Shown one piece after another: positions 1 to 5,747 of a stretch of DNA of 6,238 bases. The stretch spans positions 1-6,238 of the forward strand of contig SKVE01000460.1 in assembly GCA_007129635.1 (NCBI GenBank). The letters are read 5' to 3'. Both the position numbers and the translations under genes were made by a program. Source of the stretch: Planctomycetaceae bacterium. GTDB taxonomy: Bacteria > Planctomycetota > Planctomycetia > Pirellulales > Pirellulaceae. Below the pieces are notes generated by a model. It worked only from the letters and a program-made list of their open reading frames with translations, searched no databases and was not told where the DNA came from. Position 1 is the first letter of the stretch. The number at the start of each line of letters is the position of its first letter.

Positions 1-67
1 ATCGGTGTCCCTTATGGCCCTCCCATATCAATCTATCGGTGTCCCTTATGGCCCTACCTTATGGCTC
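1..67. repeat. Short tandem direct repeat, 21-bp core, 34-bp period
   Basis: The 21 bases at 1-21 recur exactly at 35-55, giving a 34-base period. Similarity continues for about seven more bases with two mismatches (22-28 against 56-62). A shorter echo, CTTATGGC plus TC or CC, appears a third time at 58-67. The period is not a multiple of three and the block lies downstream of the stop codon of the last gene, so it is not a protein repeat. The first copy begins at base 1, so more copies may lie outside the window. The role is unknown. It could be the end of an intergenic tandem array or a dispersed repeat family. Confidence 0.75.
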
Positions 68-83
68 ACTGGGATCCGTAAGA

Positions 84-500
84 CTACTCGGCTCGCAGAT
101 CGAAGTCGATCACGTTTCGTCCAGACTGTACCTCTTCGACCAACTCTGAGTTCCGATGGTATCGGTCTGGAAGCCGTTCGGGAATCTCGAGGGGCTTTTC
201 TTCGTCTTCGGTGATGACGTCGAAGGTGGTGATCATCACCCGGTGCCGGCCGATCTGTGCGCCGGGCTGATCCGCACCGAACATCAACTCGTAGCTTCCT
301 TGGCTGTCGGTTTTGGCATAAGACGGGCGGCCGTCTTCCGGCTGGAAGACGATCTCGGCACGCTCTAACGGCTGGCCGTCGAGGGTGACCGTTCCCGTCA
401 CCCTCCCCAACGGCAGCCCGTCGCCACCGCAACCGGCGGTCCAACCGAGGCACACCACGACCAATAAGAAGCAGCAGAGGCTGCGCAGTTCAAGAGTCAT
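84..500 (-). CDS. Small lipoprotein with carboxypeptidase-regulatory-like (transthyretin-like) domain
   Basis: This gene encodes a predicted 138-residue secreted lipoprotein of unknown specific function. Residues 8-22 are hydrophobic and end in a lipobox-like T-A-G-C, with Cys24 as the lipidation site, so the mature protein should be anchored to a membrane facing the periplasm. Residues 32-95 (GRVTGTVTLDGQPLERAEI, then a GSYEL strand and GRHRVMITT) fit the beta-sandwich of carboxypeptidase-regulatory-like domains. The C-terminus (IPERLPDRYHRNSELVEEV and a final IDFDL strand) is the usual ending of small planctomycete proteins of this kind. The ATG at 500 is chosen because GGAG sits 8 bases upstream and the signal peptide then begins correctly; an ATG at 521 lacks a good ribosome binding site. 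The gene lies 92 bases downstream of a DUF1559 gene, a very common pairing in Planctomycetes, and is probably co-transcribed with it. Confidence 0.85.
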   Translation of the reverse strand: MTLELRSLCCFLLVVVCLGWTAGCGGDGLPLGRVTGTVTLDGQPLERAEIVFQPEDGRPSYAKTDSQGSYELMFGADQPGAQIGRHRVMITTFDVITEDEEKPLEIPERLPDRYHRNSELVEEVQSGRNVIDFDLRAE

Positions 501-508
501 ATTGCATT

Positions 509-512
509 CTCC
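509..512 (-). promoter_or_regulatory. Ribosome binding site of the lipoprotein gene
   Basis: On the minus strand GGAG lies 8 bases before the ATG at 500. No comparable site precedes the in-frame ATG at 521, so this site decides the start. Confidence 0.6.
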
Positions 513-525
513 AGAGGACATCGCG

Positions 526-552
526 CTCAGCGTCTGAGGGGATTCCTTCCCC
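526..552 (-). other. Two small overlapping hairpins between the DUF1559 and lipoprotein genes
   Basis: The 92-base intergenic stretch 501-592 holds two perfect 5-bp stems that share base 538. One is GGGGA/TCCCC with a 5-base loop (538-552). The other is CTCAG/CTGAG with a 3-base loop (526-538). They cannot both form fully. Neither is followed by a run of T on the minus strand, so they do not look like an intrinsic terminator. They might stabilise the mRNA end or slow transcription between the two genes, but chance is also possible. Confidence 0.3.
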
Positions 553-592
553 GGTTGGCGCGTCTCAAATCATCGGATACGGCCAGTGCTGC

Positions 593-1579
593 TCAATATT
601 CGGGGACCGTCTGGCGATCGTCAATGATCCCCAAACGCTGATAAGTGCCGAGGTTGGCGTAGTTCACCGGTTCGGGACCGGCGCTGTCGCGGACGTTAAC
701 CCCGGCATTGTCAAAGGTGATCGTTTCGCTGACGAATCGCACCGCCCCGTCGCACAGGAGGAAGTTCGCTCCGCCGGGATGCGCGCTACTGAAGCCTTCA
801 CAGCAGCTATTGTTGCCTGTCGGGTTGCTTTTGAAGTTGAGCGGGATGCTGACGCGGCCCAACTGATAGTTGTTGCCGCGTGGTCCGGGCCCGGTGCTGT
901 TACGCGTACCGGCCCAGACGCCGGACGAGCAATCGAAGTCGCGTTCGCCTGCGGCGAACGTATTGCTGGTTCCGTCGACAATGTCGCGGAATCTGATCGA
1001 GCTGTTGCGATACAACAGGCCGCGCCCTTGGCCGACCGAGGTGTTCAGCTCCCAGTACCCGCCGTTGCCCAGGTAGCTTGTCGTGCCGCCGAAGTAGTTC
1101 GTGCCCACCTGCGCTCGCCCGTGGAAATCCATGACCTGCGGCGTGCCCTGGACGGTGTCGCCGGTACGGTCCGAGGGGCAACGGTAGACGCTGATCGGCG
1201 TCTGGACGAGATCGCGATCCGGATCGTTGAGCAACTGCCACAGAGGCCGCCGCGTGGGGGCCAATTGGTCGTACATCGGCTGCTGTTCCATCATGGGCAG
1301 GATCAGCACCAACCAACCAAATTCCTGACCGTTGTCGCCCGTCGGCCGCGTTCCGTTCCTTTCGCTGAGCACGCCCGACGGAAACGTCTGATGGGTATCG
1401 TGATAGTTGTGCAACGCGAGACCAATCTGCTTCAGATTGTTCGTACATTGGGCGCGCCGCGCGGCCTCCCGAGCCGCCTGCACGGCCGGCAAGAGCAACG
1501 CAACCAGAACTCCAATGATCGCAATCACGACCAGGAGTTCCACTAAGGTGAAACCACAGCGATGATTAGTGCTACGCAT
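593..1579 (-). CDS. DUF1559 domain protein, prepilin-like with H-X9-DG C-terminal motif
   Basis: This is a 328-residue pseudopilin-like surface or periplasmic protein of the planctomycete-expanded DUF1559 (SBP_bac_10) family; the exact role is not known. The N-terminus has a short basic leader and a prepilin peptidase site, Gly9 before FTLVE with Glu14 at position +5. A hydrophobic helix (about 12-32) follows, then the AAREAARR helix and the NNLKQIGLALHNYHD motif (residues 47-61). Later come YRCPSDR (132-138) and IVDGTSNTFAAGER (200-213). The C-terminal SAHPGGANFLLCDGAVRFV contains His267, nine residues, then Asp277-Gly278, the processing-associated H-X9-DG motif. The length is typical. The ATG at 1579 is preferred because GAGGAG lies 6 bases upstream; an in-frame TTG at 1582 would be only 3 bases from that site. 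A strong promoter and a structured leader precede the gene, and a small lipoprotein gene follows. Confidence 0.95.
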   Translation of the reverse strand: MRSTNHRCGFTLVELLVVIAIIGVLVALLLPAVQAAREAARRAQCTNNLKQIGLALHNYHDTHQTFPSGVLSERNGTRPTGDNGQEFGWLVLILPMMEQQPMYDQLAPTRRPLWQLLNDPDRDLVQTPISVYRCPSDRTGDTVQGTPQVMDFHGRAQVGTNYFGGTTSYLGNGGYWELNTSVGQGRGLLYRNSSIRFRDIVDGTSNTFAAGERDFDCSSGVWAGTRNSTGPGPRGNNYQLGRVSIPLNFKSNPTGNNSCCEGFSSAHPGGANFLLCDGAVRFVSETITFDNAGVNVRDSAGPEPVNYANLGTYQRLGIIDDRQTVPEY

Positions 1580-1585
1580 CAAATG

Positions 1586-1591
1586 CTCCTC
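1586..1591 (-). promoter_or_regulatory. Ribosome binding site of the DUF1559 gene
   Basis: GAGGAG on the minus strand lies 6 bases before the ATG at 1579. With its upstream base it reads AGAGGAG (1586-1592), which is complementary, with one G-U pair, to CUCCUUU in the upstream leader hairpin (1626-1632). Confidence 0.75.
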
Positions 1592-1606
1592 TGAAGTGGG
1601 GAGAAG

Positions 1607-1644
1607 GACAGAATGCAGCCCTTAAAAAGGAGGGGTGCACTGTC
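1607..1644 (-). promoter_or_regulatory. Imperfect stem-loop in the 5' leader of the DUF1559 gene
   Basis: Read on the minus strand, the arms pair in three blocks: GACAG/CTGTC (1640-1644 with 1607-1611), TGCA/TGCA (1636-1639 with 1614-1617) and CCCT/AGGG (1631-1634 with 1619-1622). They are separated by a 2-base bulge and one C-C mismatch, and closed by an 8-base loop, CCTTTTTA. That gives 13 base pairs. The hairpin lies within the predicted leader, 15 bases before the ribosome binding site. It has no terminal T-run after the 3' arm, so it is not a simple terminator. The structure is seen directly; a regulatory role is inference. Confidence 0.5.
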
Positions 1645-1684
1645 GCCGGGAAGAGACTTCGAAACCTAAAGCTACAATCGGCTA

Positions 1685-1713
1685 ATTATATATGGAAAAC
1701 CGGGCACAGTCAA
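1685..1713 (-). promoter_or_regulatory. Near-consensus sigma-70 promoter for the DUF1559-lipoprotein unit
   Basis: On the minus strand a -35 box TTGACT (1708-1713, five of six consensus bases) is followed after exactly 17 bases by a perfect -10 box TATAAT (1685-1690). The likely start of transcription is near the A at 1678, leaving a leader of about 99 bases before the ATG at 1579. The promoter lies in the gap after ruvX, which suggests that the DUF1559 pair is transcribed independently of the upstream operon, although read-through is not excluded. Confidence 0.75.
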
Positions 1714-1778
1714 CCACTCCCCCCAAGCCCACAAATTCAAAGTTTTTCCGTGATAAGGGCAAGGACGGCGTGAGCGGG

Positions 1779-2249
1779 TCAATCGTCAAGCGCGCCGGGC
1801 GAGGCGGTTTGGCGGCAGTGGCTTTCCAGGAAGGAGGCCAGGATGATCGAGGCGGCGACCTGGTCCAGGCGTTTTCGACGCTTGTTTCTGGTCAAGTCGG
1901 CGTCGCCGAGCAATTGATCGGCTTGCACCGAGCTGAAGCGTTCGTCGTGGAAGGTTACGGGGCGGTCGGTGATGTCGCGCAGCCAGTGGCCGAAGCGTCG
2001 GGCTTCTTCCGATTTCTGGCTCTCCCGACCGCTGTTGTGGATGGGCAAGCCGACGACGAACCCCACGATCTGCTCGCTTTCCGCCAGTTTTCGAAAGTAA
2101 TCCGCATCGGCTTGGGTCGAGCGGCGTTGGTAGTTTTCGAAGGGACTGGCGACGATGCGCGATTCGTCGGAGACGGCCACACCGATCCGTACGGTTCCGT
2201 AGTCGATTCCGGCCAAGCGGCCTTGGGTGGGAAAGAAGGCAAGGTTCAT
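1779..2249 (-). CDS. ruvX: Putative pre-16S rRNA nuclease / Holliday junction resolvase, YqgF-RuvX family
   Basis: This gene encodes a 156-residue cytoplasmic protein with the RNase H-like fold of the YqgF/RuvX family, a nuclease implicated in 16S rRNA 5'-end processing and proposed as a Holliday junction resolvase. The N-terminal strand has GIDYGTVRIGVAVSD with the catalytic Asp16. The middle has IVGFVVGLPI (61-70). HDERFSSVQA gives acidic Glu103, and RLDQVAASIILASFL gives Asp129 in the last helix, so the three expected acidic residues are present. The length is slightly above the family norm of about 140, with a few extra residues at both ends. The start at 2249 is chosen because its ATG overlaps the TGA of the hydrolase gene (ATGA, 2246-2249). 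No Shine-Dalgarno sequence is visible there, so translation is probably coupled. A longer in-frame start at 2333 would lie inside the upstream gene and add residues unlike the family. It is the last gene of the operon; no clear terminator follows. Confidence 0.93.
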   Translation of the reverse strand: MNLAFFPTQGRLAGIDYGTVRIGVAVSDESRIVASPFENYQRRSTQADADYFRKLAESEQIVGFVVGLPIHNSGRESQKSEEARRFGHWLRDITDRPVTFHDERFSSVQADQLLGDADLTRNKRRKRLDQVAASIILASFLESHCRQTASPGALDD

Positions 2250-3364
2250 GGTTGCGGGCTCACATCGATGGGTAGCGGGTGTTGGGCTTCCGGGGAAACA
2301 AAGTAGCCGTATTTCAGGAATCGGATCGTGCACTGGTGTGCCAGCGGGTCCTTGATGATCTGGCGATGGTAGACCGGCAAGATCATGAAATCAATAGCAC
2401 CCGCCAGCCGGGTCTCGTCCACGGTCACCACGAAATCATCGTCTCCGTCCAGCCAGCGGTTGATCCCCTGATCATCATTTTTTCCACCAGCCAGGATACC
2501 AAATTCGCCGGCCGGCGTCGCCAGGGTTTCGCTGAGATCGTCCCAGTCGCGAGCTAATTGAGCGGTGCTTTTGCCCACCATTTTTTCCAGCCCCAGGACG
2601 TGCCGAAAAGCCTCGGCCGTACGAGCGCCTTGATTCGGCGGGGCGAGCATGACGATGCGTCCCAGTCGCGGGTCGGCGCTGCGACCGCCGCGACCAACGT
2701 CCACGTCGTGCAAATAACGGCGGATGATCAGGTTGCCCATGCTGTGGGCGACAAAATGGATCCTGGTCACTTCGGGGTCCAGGTTTTCCATCACCTTGGC
2801 CAAGGCCTGGGCATGCCCCTCCAGTCCATCTCGAGTGCTGGCGTAGGAGACGTTGATAACGGTCCAGTCCGATTCTTCTTGTAACGCTTCGACCATTGGC
2901 GACATCGAATGACGAGACCGAAACAGACCGTGCAGCACGAGGACCACGGTTCCACGCACCGGCGCTAGCTGCCGTTGCTGCTTCAGGTCGTCCAGCTTGC
3001 TGCGGCATTGCTGGAATGTTCCCCAAGCTCGGCGATGATCCTGATCATCCAGCAATCGGTAATGCCCGGTGAGGGCTTGGCGTTGAATTCGCCAGTCTCG
3101 GAAGACCAGTTCGTCGGTCCACGTCTGCAGTCCGCCGAACGTCGGGGACGCGATATTCCACCGCGCTGAAGGCTCGCTCTGCGCCAGCCAGTCGGGTGGC
3201 CAGGCATGTCCCAAGGGGATCGGCCCGAACCAGCCGAGTGCGGCGACGATCGTGGCCAGGGCGACGATCCGCCCTCGAACGGCGAACGCCATCTCCGAAT
3301 ACGCCCGGCGCGGCACGTTCCCATGCAGATCGCGCTCGGATTCCATCGACGCCTGATGTCTCAT
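2246..3364 (-). CDS. Membrane-anchored or exported alpha/beta hydrolase, lipase-like
   Basis: This predicted 372-residue alpha/beta-hydrolase probably cleaves an ester (lipase/esterase type); the substrate is unknown. A hydrophobic segment at about 32-54 follows a basic stretch, indicating a signal peptide or membrane anchor. The fold begins at GTVVLVLHGLFRS (138-150), where His-Gly forms the oxyanion region. The nucleophile elbow is A-H-S-M-G (206-210) with Ser208; Ala replaces the usual first Gly, as in some Bacillus lipases. IVMLAPPNQGA (237-247) is typical of triacylglycerol lipases. The acid is probably Asp310, in DGDDDFVVTVDETRL. The base is probably His333, before the FLKYGYF end. The ATG at 3364 overlaps the manC stop as ATGA. 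An in-frame ATG at 3379 with AGGGA 6 bases upstream is nearly as likely. A third ATG at 3292 would give a neater signal peptide ending in GHA, but its GGAG abuts the start. Confidence 0.88.
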   Translation of the reverse strand: MRHQASMESERDLHGNVPRRAYSEMAFAVRGRIVALATIVAALGWFGPIPLGHAWPPDWLAQSEPSARWNIASPTFGGLQTWTDELVFRDWRIQRQALTGHYRLLDDQDHRRAWGTFQQCRSKLDDLKQQRQLAPVRGTVVLVLHGLFRSRHSMSPMVEALQEESDWTVINVSYASTRDGLEGHAQALAKVMENLDPEVTRIHFVAHSMGNLIIRRYLHDVDVGRGGRSADPRLGRIVMLAPPNQGARTAEAFRHVLGLEKMVGKSTAQLARDWDDLSETLATPAGEFGILAGGKNDDQGINRWLDGDDDFVVTVDETRLAGAIDFMILPVYHRQIIKDPLAHQCTIRFLKYGYFVSPEAQHPLPIDVSPQP

Positions 3365-4446
3365 AGGTACTGATTCCATCCTTGTTCCCTGATCATTTGA
3401 ACCAATTGCCGAATCGCCTCTTCGTCGTTCTTATTGGCCACCAGCGTGGCATCCTCGGTGTGGACGATGATGCAATCGGTCATGCCCAACGTGGCTACCA
3501 GGTGCGTATCGTTGGTGCGAACAATCGATCCCGAAGTGTGGATGCCCACATGAGCCCCCACGATTGTATTGCCCGCCTGGTCGACACCGTACAGTCTTTC
3601 CAGCGATCGCCAACTGCCCAGATCATCCCAGTCGAAGTTGGCTGGGATGACCACAACGTTCTCGTAATGCTCCAGCACGGCAAAATCGATGGACTTGCCT
3701 TGGATTTCCGCAAACTGACGATCGAAGACGTCGTCGAACCGATCACTGTCGGCGGCCGCAGCGATCGTGCAGATGTGATCATGCATCTGGGGTTCGTACT
3801 GCTGGATCGCCTGGAGGATCGTCGCCGCCTTCCAGACGAAGATCCCGGAATTCCAGTAAAAGCCGCCGATTTCCAGGTACTGACGAGCCACATCGGCCGA
3901 GGGTTTTTCGCGGAAGCGGTTCACCCGGTAGACTGGGGTGTCTTCGCCGACGATCGTCGGCAGGCTCGGGCCGCGCTCGATGTACCCGAACGATTCTGCC
4001 GGATAGGTCGGCTGGATTCCCAGGGTCACGATCCGCTGGTCGTCCTGCTGCACCAAACGTTCCGCCAGCGCCAGCGTTTGACGGAACGGCTCTTGTTGGC
4101 GGATCACCTGGTCGGCGGGCAACACGACCATCACTGCGTCCGCGTCACGCTGCAGCAGCAGCGCGGCCGCCAAGGCGACGCAGGGCGCCGTGTCGCGCTT
4201 GCACGGTTCGCCCAGGATGCCCTGCGGCGGCACCTGAGGCAACTGCTGGACGACGGCATCGACCAGATTGCGGTTGGTCAGCACCAGCACGCGATCGGGC
4301 GGTACCAGCGGGTCCAGGCGGTCGAACGTCTCCTGGATCATCGTCCGCTGACCCGCCAGGTCCAGCAATTGTTTTGGGAGAAGGGTCCGACTGGCCGGCC
4401 AGAAACGGGTACCGGCACCGCCCGCCATGATCACTGCATGTAACAT
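3361..4446 (-). CDS. manC: Mannose-1-phosphate guanylyltransferase (GDP-mannose pyrophosphorylase)
   Basis: This enzyme makes GDP-mannose from mannose 1-phosphate and GTP in the cytoplasm, feeding polysaccharide, glycoprotein and deoxysugar synthesis. The 361-residue protein begins with the nucleotidyltransferase signature MAGGAGTRFWPASR and PKQ (residues 7-26). EPCKRDTAPC (80-89) contains the family's R-D-T-A-P. Then come LPADQVI (109-115), FREKP (178-182), YWNSGIF (197-203), SIDFAVLEH (252-260) and FDWDDLGSW (271-279). The length matches the short single-function form; the phosphomannose isomerase cupin domain of bifunctional enzymes is absent. In LPADQVI a Gln stands where a His is usual (S/A-D-H). 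The start is supported by AAAGGAG 8 bases upstream. The gene follows mtaB by 23 bases and its stop overlaps the start of the hydrolase gene. The mannose specificity rests on motif recognition. Confidence 0.93.
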   Translation of the reverse strand: MLHAVIMAGGAGTRFWPASRTLLPKQLLDLAGQRTMIQETFDRLDPLVPPDRVLVLTNRNLVDAVVQQLPQVPPQGILGEPCKRDTAPCVALAAALLLQRDADAVMVVLPADQVIRQQEPFRQTLALAERLVQQDDQRIVTLGIQPTYPAESFGYIERGPSLPTIVGEDTPVYRVNRFREKPSADVARQYLEIGGFYWNSGIFVWKAATILQAIQQYEPQMHDHICTIAAAADSDRFDDVFDRQFAEIQGKSIDFAVLEHYENVVVIPANFDWDDLGSWRSLERLYGVDQAGNTIVGAHVGIHTSGSIVRTNDTHLVATLGMTDCIIVHTEDATLVANKNDEEAIRQLVQMIREQGWNQYL

Positions 4447-4454
4447 CTGTCAAA

Positions 4455-4461
4455 CTCCTTT
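4455..4461 (-). promoter_or_regulatory. Strong ribosome binding site of manC
   Basis: AAAGGAG on the minus strand lies 8 bases before the manC ATG, inside the 23-base mtaB-manC gap. It is the strongest Shine-Dalgarno sequence in the right-hand operon. It marks the only junction there that is not a stop/start overlap, so manC may be translated independently of mtaB. Confidence 0.8.
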
Positions 4462-4469
4462 GCGGCGCG

Positions 4470-5747
4470 TCAAATCGGCAGCGCGCGAATGCAGGGCCCG
4501 TCGATCACCTGTTCGGCTTGCACATCGACCAGCCGCCCCGCCATCGATGGCTCGGTCAGCTCGACCGGTGCGTAACGGCACGAAGTTCCCACGGCCTGCT
4601 GGCGCTGTGGATCGCTGGCGGATTCGACCAGCACGCGGAGGCGTCTGCCCAGCAGGCTACGAAAATAACGTTCGCGCAGATCCCGTTCGATCTCGGCGAT
4701 CCGCTGCCCGCGCTGAGCGCGGATCGCCCGCGGTACCTGGTCCGGCATCTGCGCGGCTGCGGTGCCCTGTCGCAAGCTGAACGGAAACACGTGGATCTTG
4801 GAGAATCCTACCTCTTGCACAACGCGGCACGTCTGCTCGAAATCCGCTTCGGTTTCCCCCGGGAACCCCACGATGACATCGGTGGTCAACGCCGGCAGGT
4901 CCAGCATCTGCGCCGCCAAGCGGCAGCGATCGACGAACAATCGAGTCGACCAGCGGCGGCGCATCCTGCGCAGGATCGTGTCGGATCCGCTTTGCAGGCA
5001 GATGTGCAAGTGGGGACAGATCTTCGCAGGATCGTCGGCCATGACCTGCAACAATTCGCGCGTCACCTCCGTCGCTTCGATGCTGGACAATCGAAGGCGG
5101 AAATCGCCGTCCAGTTGGGCGATCCGCCGCACGAGATCGGCCAGTCGGATCCAATCCGATTTCGGCTTGTGCCAGTTCCAGTCGACTCCGTAATGCCCCA
5201 GATGAACGCCCGTCAGCACCAGTTCACGATACCCGTTGGCCACCAACCGGTGGACCTCGTCCAGGATCGAATCGATGGGCCGACTGGTAAGCTGCGGCCG
5301 AACTTTGGGGATGATGCAGTAGCTGCATCGCAACATGCAACCGTCCTGGACCTTGATGTAAGCTCGGCTACGGTCGCCGAAACGCGAGATGCCATCCGGG
5401 ATATCCCGTACGCCGAAACGGCCCAGCAGATCGGGCAGCTCCCGTTTGTCCGTCACCACCTGGACCACACCGGGCAAGGCGGCGACCTCCTTTGGCGCAC
5501 GAGTCGCGTAGCAGCCCATGACCACGATCTGCGATCCTGGATTCTCTCTTGCCAACCGGCGGATGATCTGGCGGCTCTTCGAATCCCCTTCGGCAGTCAC
5601 CGTGCAGGTATTGACCACACACAAATCGGCCGCCTGATCGGCCGCCGCGTCCGAGAAACCGATGCTCAGCAGGCCCTCGCGGACATACTGCGTTTCGTAT
5701 TGATTCACCTTGCAGCCCAAGGTGACGGTCTTCAAGGTTGCCGTCAT
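4470..5747 (-). CDS. mtaB: tRNA (N6-threonylcarbamoyladenosine(37)-C2)-methylthiotransferase MtaB
   Basis: This radical-SAM enzyme adds a methylthio group to t6A37 of tRNAs reading ANN codons, giving ms2t6A. The 425-residue protein has the three expected domains. The N-terminal UPF0004 domain starts with VTLGCKVNQYE, the hallmark separating MtaB from MiaB and RimO; its iron-sulfur cysteines are Cys12, Cys48 and Cys79. The radical-SAM core has DGCMLRCSYCIIP with Cys137, Cys141 and Cys144, then VLTGVHLGHYG (177-187), LSSIEATEVT and DVIVGFPGETEADF (290-303). A TRAM-type RNA-binding domain occupies about 360-422. Two usual motif positions differ: HLHICLQSGSD has Cys250 instead of Pro, and KVRPQ follows the CSYCIIP motif where Y-x-R-G is common. 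The ATG at 5747 overlaps the upstream stop (ATGA, 5744-5747) and starts exactly at the conserved domain, so longer in-frame starts up to 5912 are rejected. Confidence 0.95.
   Translation of the reverse strand: MTATLKTVTLGCKVNQYETQYVREGLLSIGFSDAAADQAADLCVVNTCTVTAEGDSKSRQIIRRLARENPGSQIVVMGCYATRAPKEVAALPGVVQVVTDKRELPDLLGRFGVRDIPDGISRFGDRSRAYIKVQDGCMLRCSYCIIPKVRPQLTSRPIDSILDEVHRLVANGYRELVLTGVHLGHYGVDWNWHKPKSDWIRLADLVRRIAQLDGDFRLRLSSIEATEVTRELLQVMADDPAKICPHLHICLQSGSDTILRRMRRRWSTRLFVDRCRLAAQMLDLPALTTDVIVGFPGETEADFEQTCRVVQEVGFSKIHVFPFSLRQGTAAAQMPDQVPRAIRAQRGQRIAEIERDLRERYFRSLLGRRLRVLVESASDPQRQQAVGTSCRYAPVELTEPSMAGRLVDVQAEQVIDGPCIRALPI

Noticed and set aside
58..82. Possible terminator hairpin after the lipoprotein gene (CTTATGG/CCGTAAG)
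   Set aside because: The stem has only seven positions with one mismatch, the loop is 11 bases, and no T-run follows on the minus strand.
5..214. 69-residue plus-strand open frame over the left repeat
   Set aside because: It runs through the repeat into the antisense of the lipoprotein gene; the 34-base period breaks frame and no motif is present.
779..1546. 255-residue open frame on the plus strand opposite the DUF1559 gene
   Set aside because: It is antisense to a clear DUF1559 protein and has Ala/Arg/Val-rich composition and no family features.
1748..1768. Possible terminator after ruvX (CCGT/ACGG)
   Set aside because: The stem is only 4 bp with a 13-base loop, and it is followed by A residues rather than T on the minus strand.
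1692..2306. 204-residue plus-strand open frame covering the ruvX-DUF1559 gap and ruvX
   Set aside because: Most of it is antisense to ruvX, and its first part covers the promoter of the DUF1559 gene; no ribosome binding site or motif supports it.
2250..2333. 28-residue N-terminal extension of RuvX
   Set aside because: It overlaps the end of the hydrolase gene and adds residues unlike RuvX; the start at 2249 gives the normal length and an ATGA overlap.
3382..4443. 353-residue open frame on the plus strand spanning nearly all of manC
   Set aside because: It mirrors manC codon for codon, has no recognisable motifs, and its existence follows from GC-rich codon usage on the opposite strand. manC has all its family signatures.
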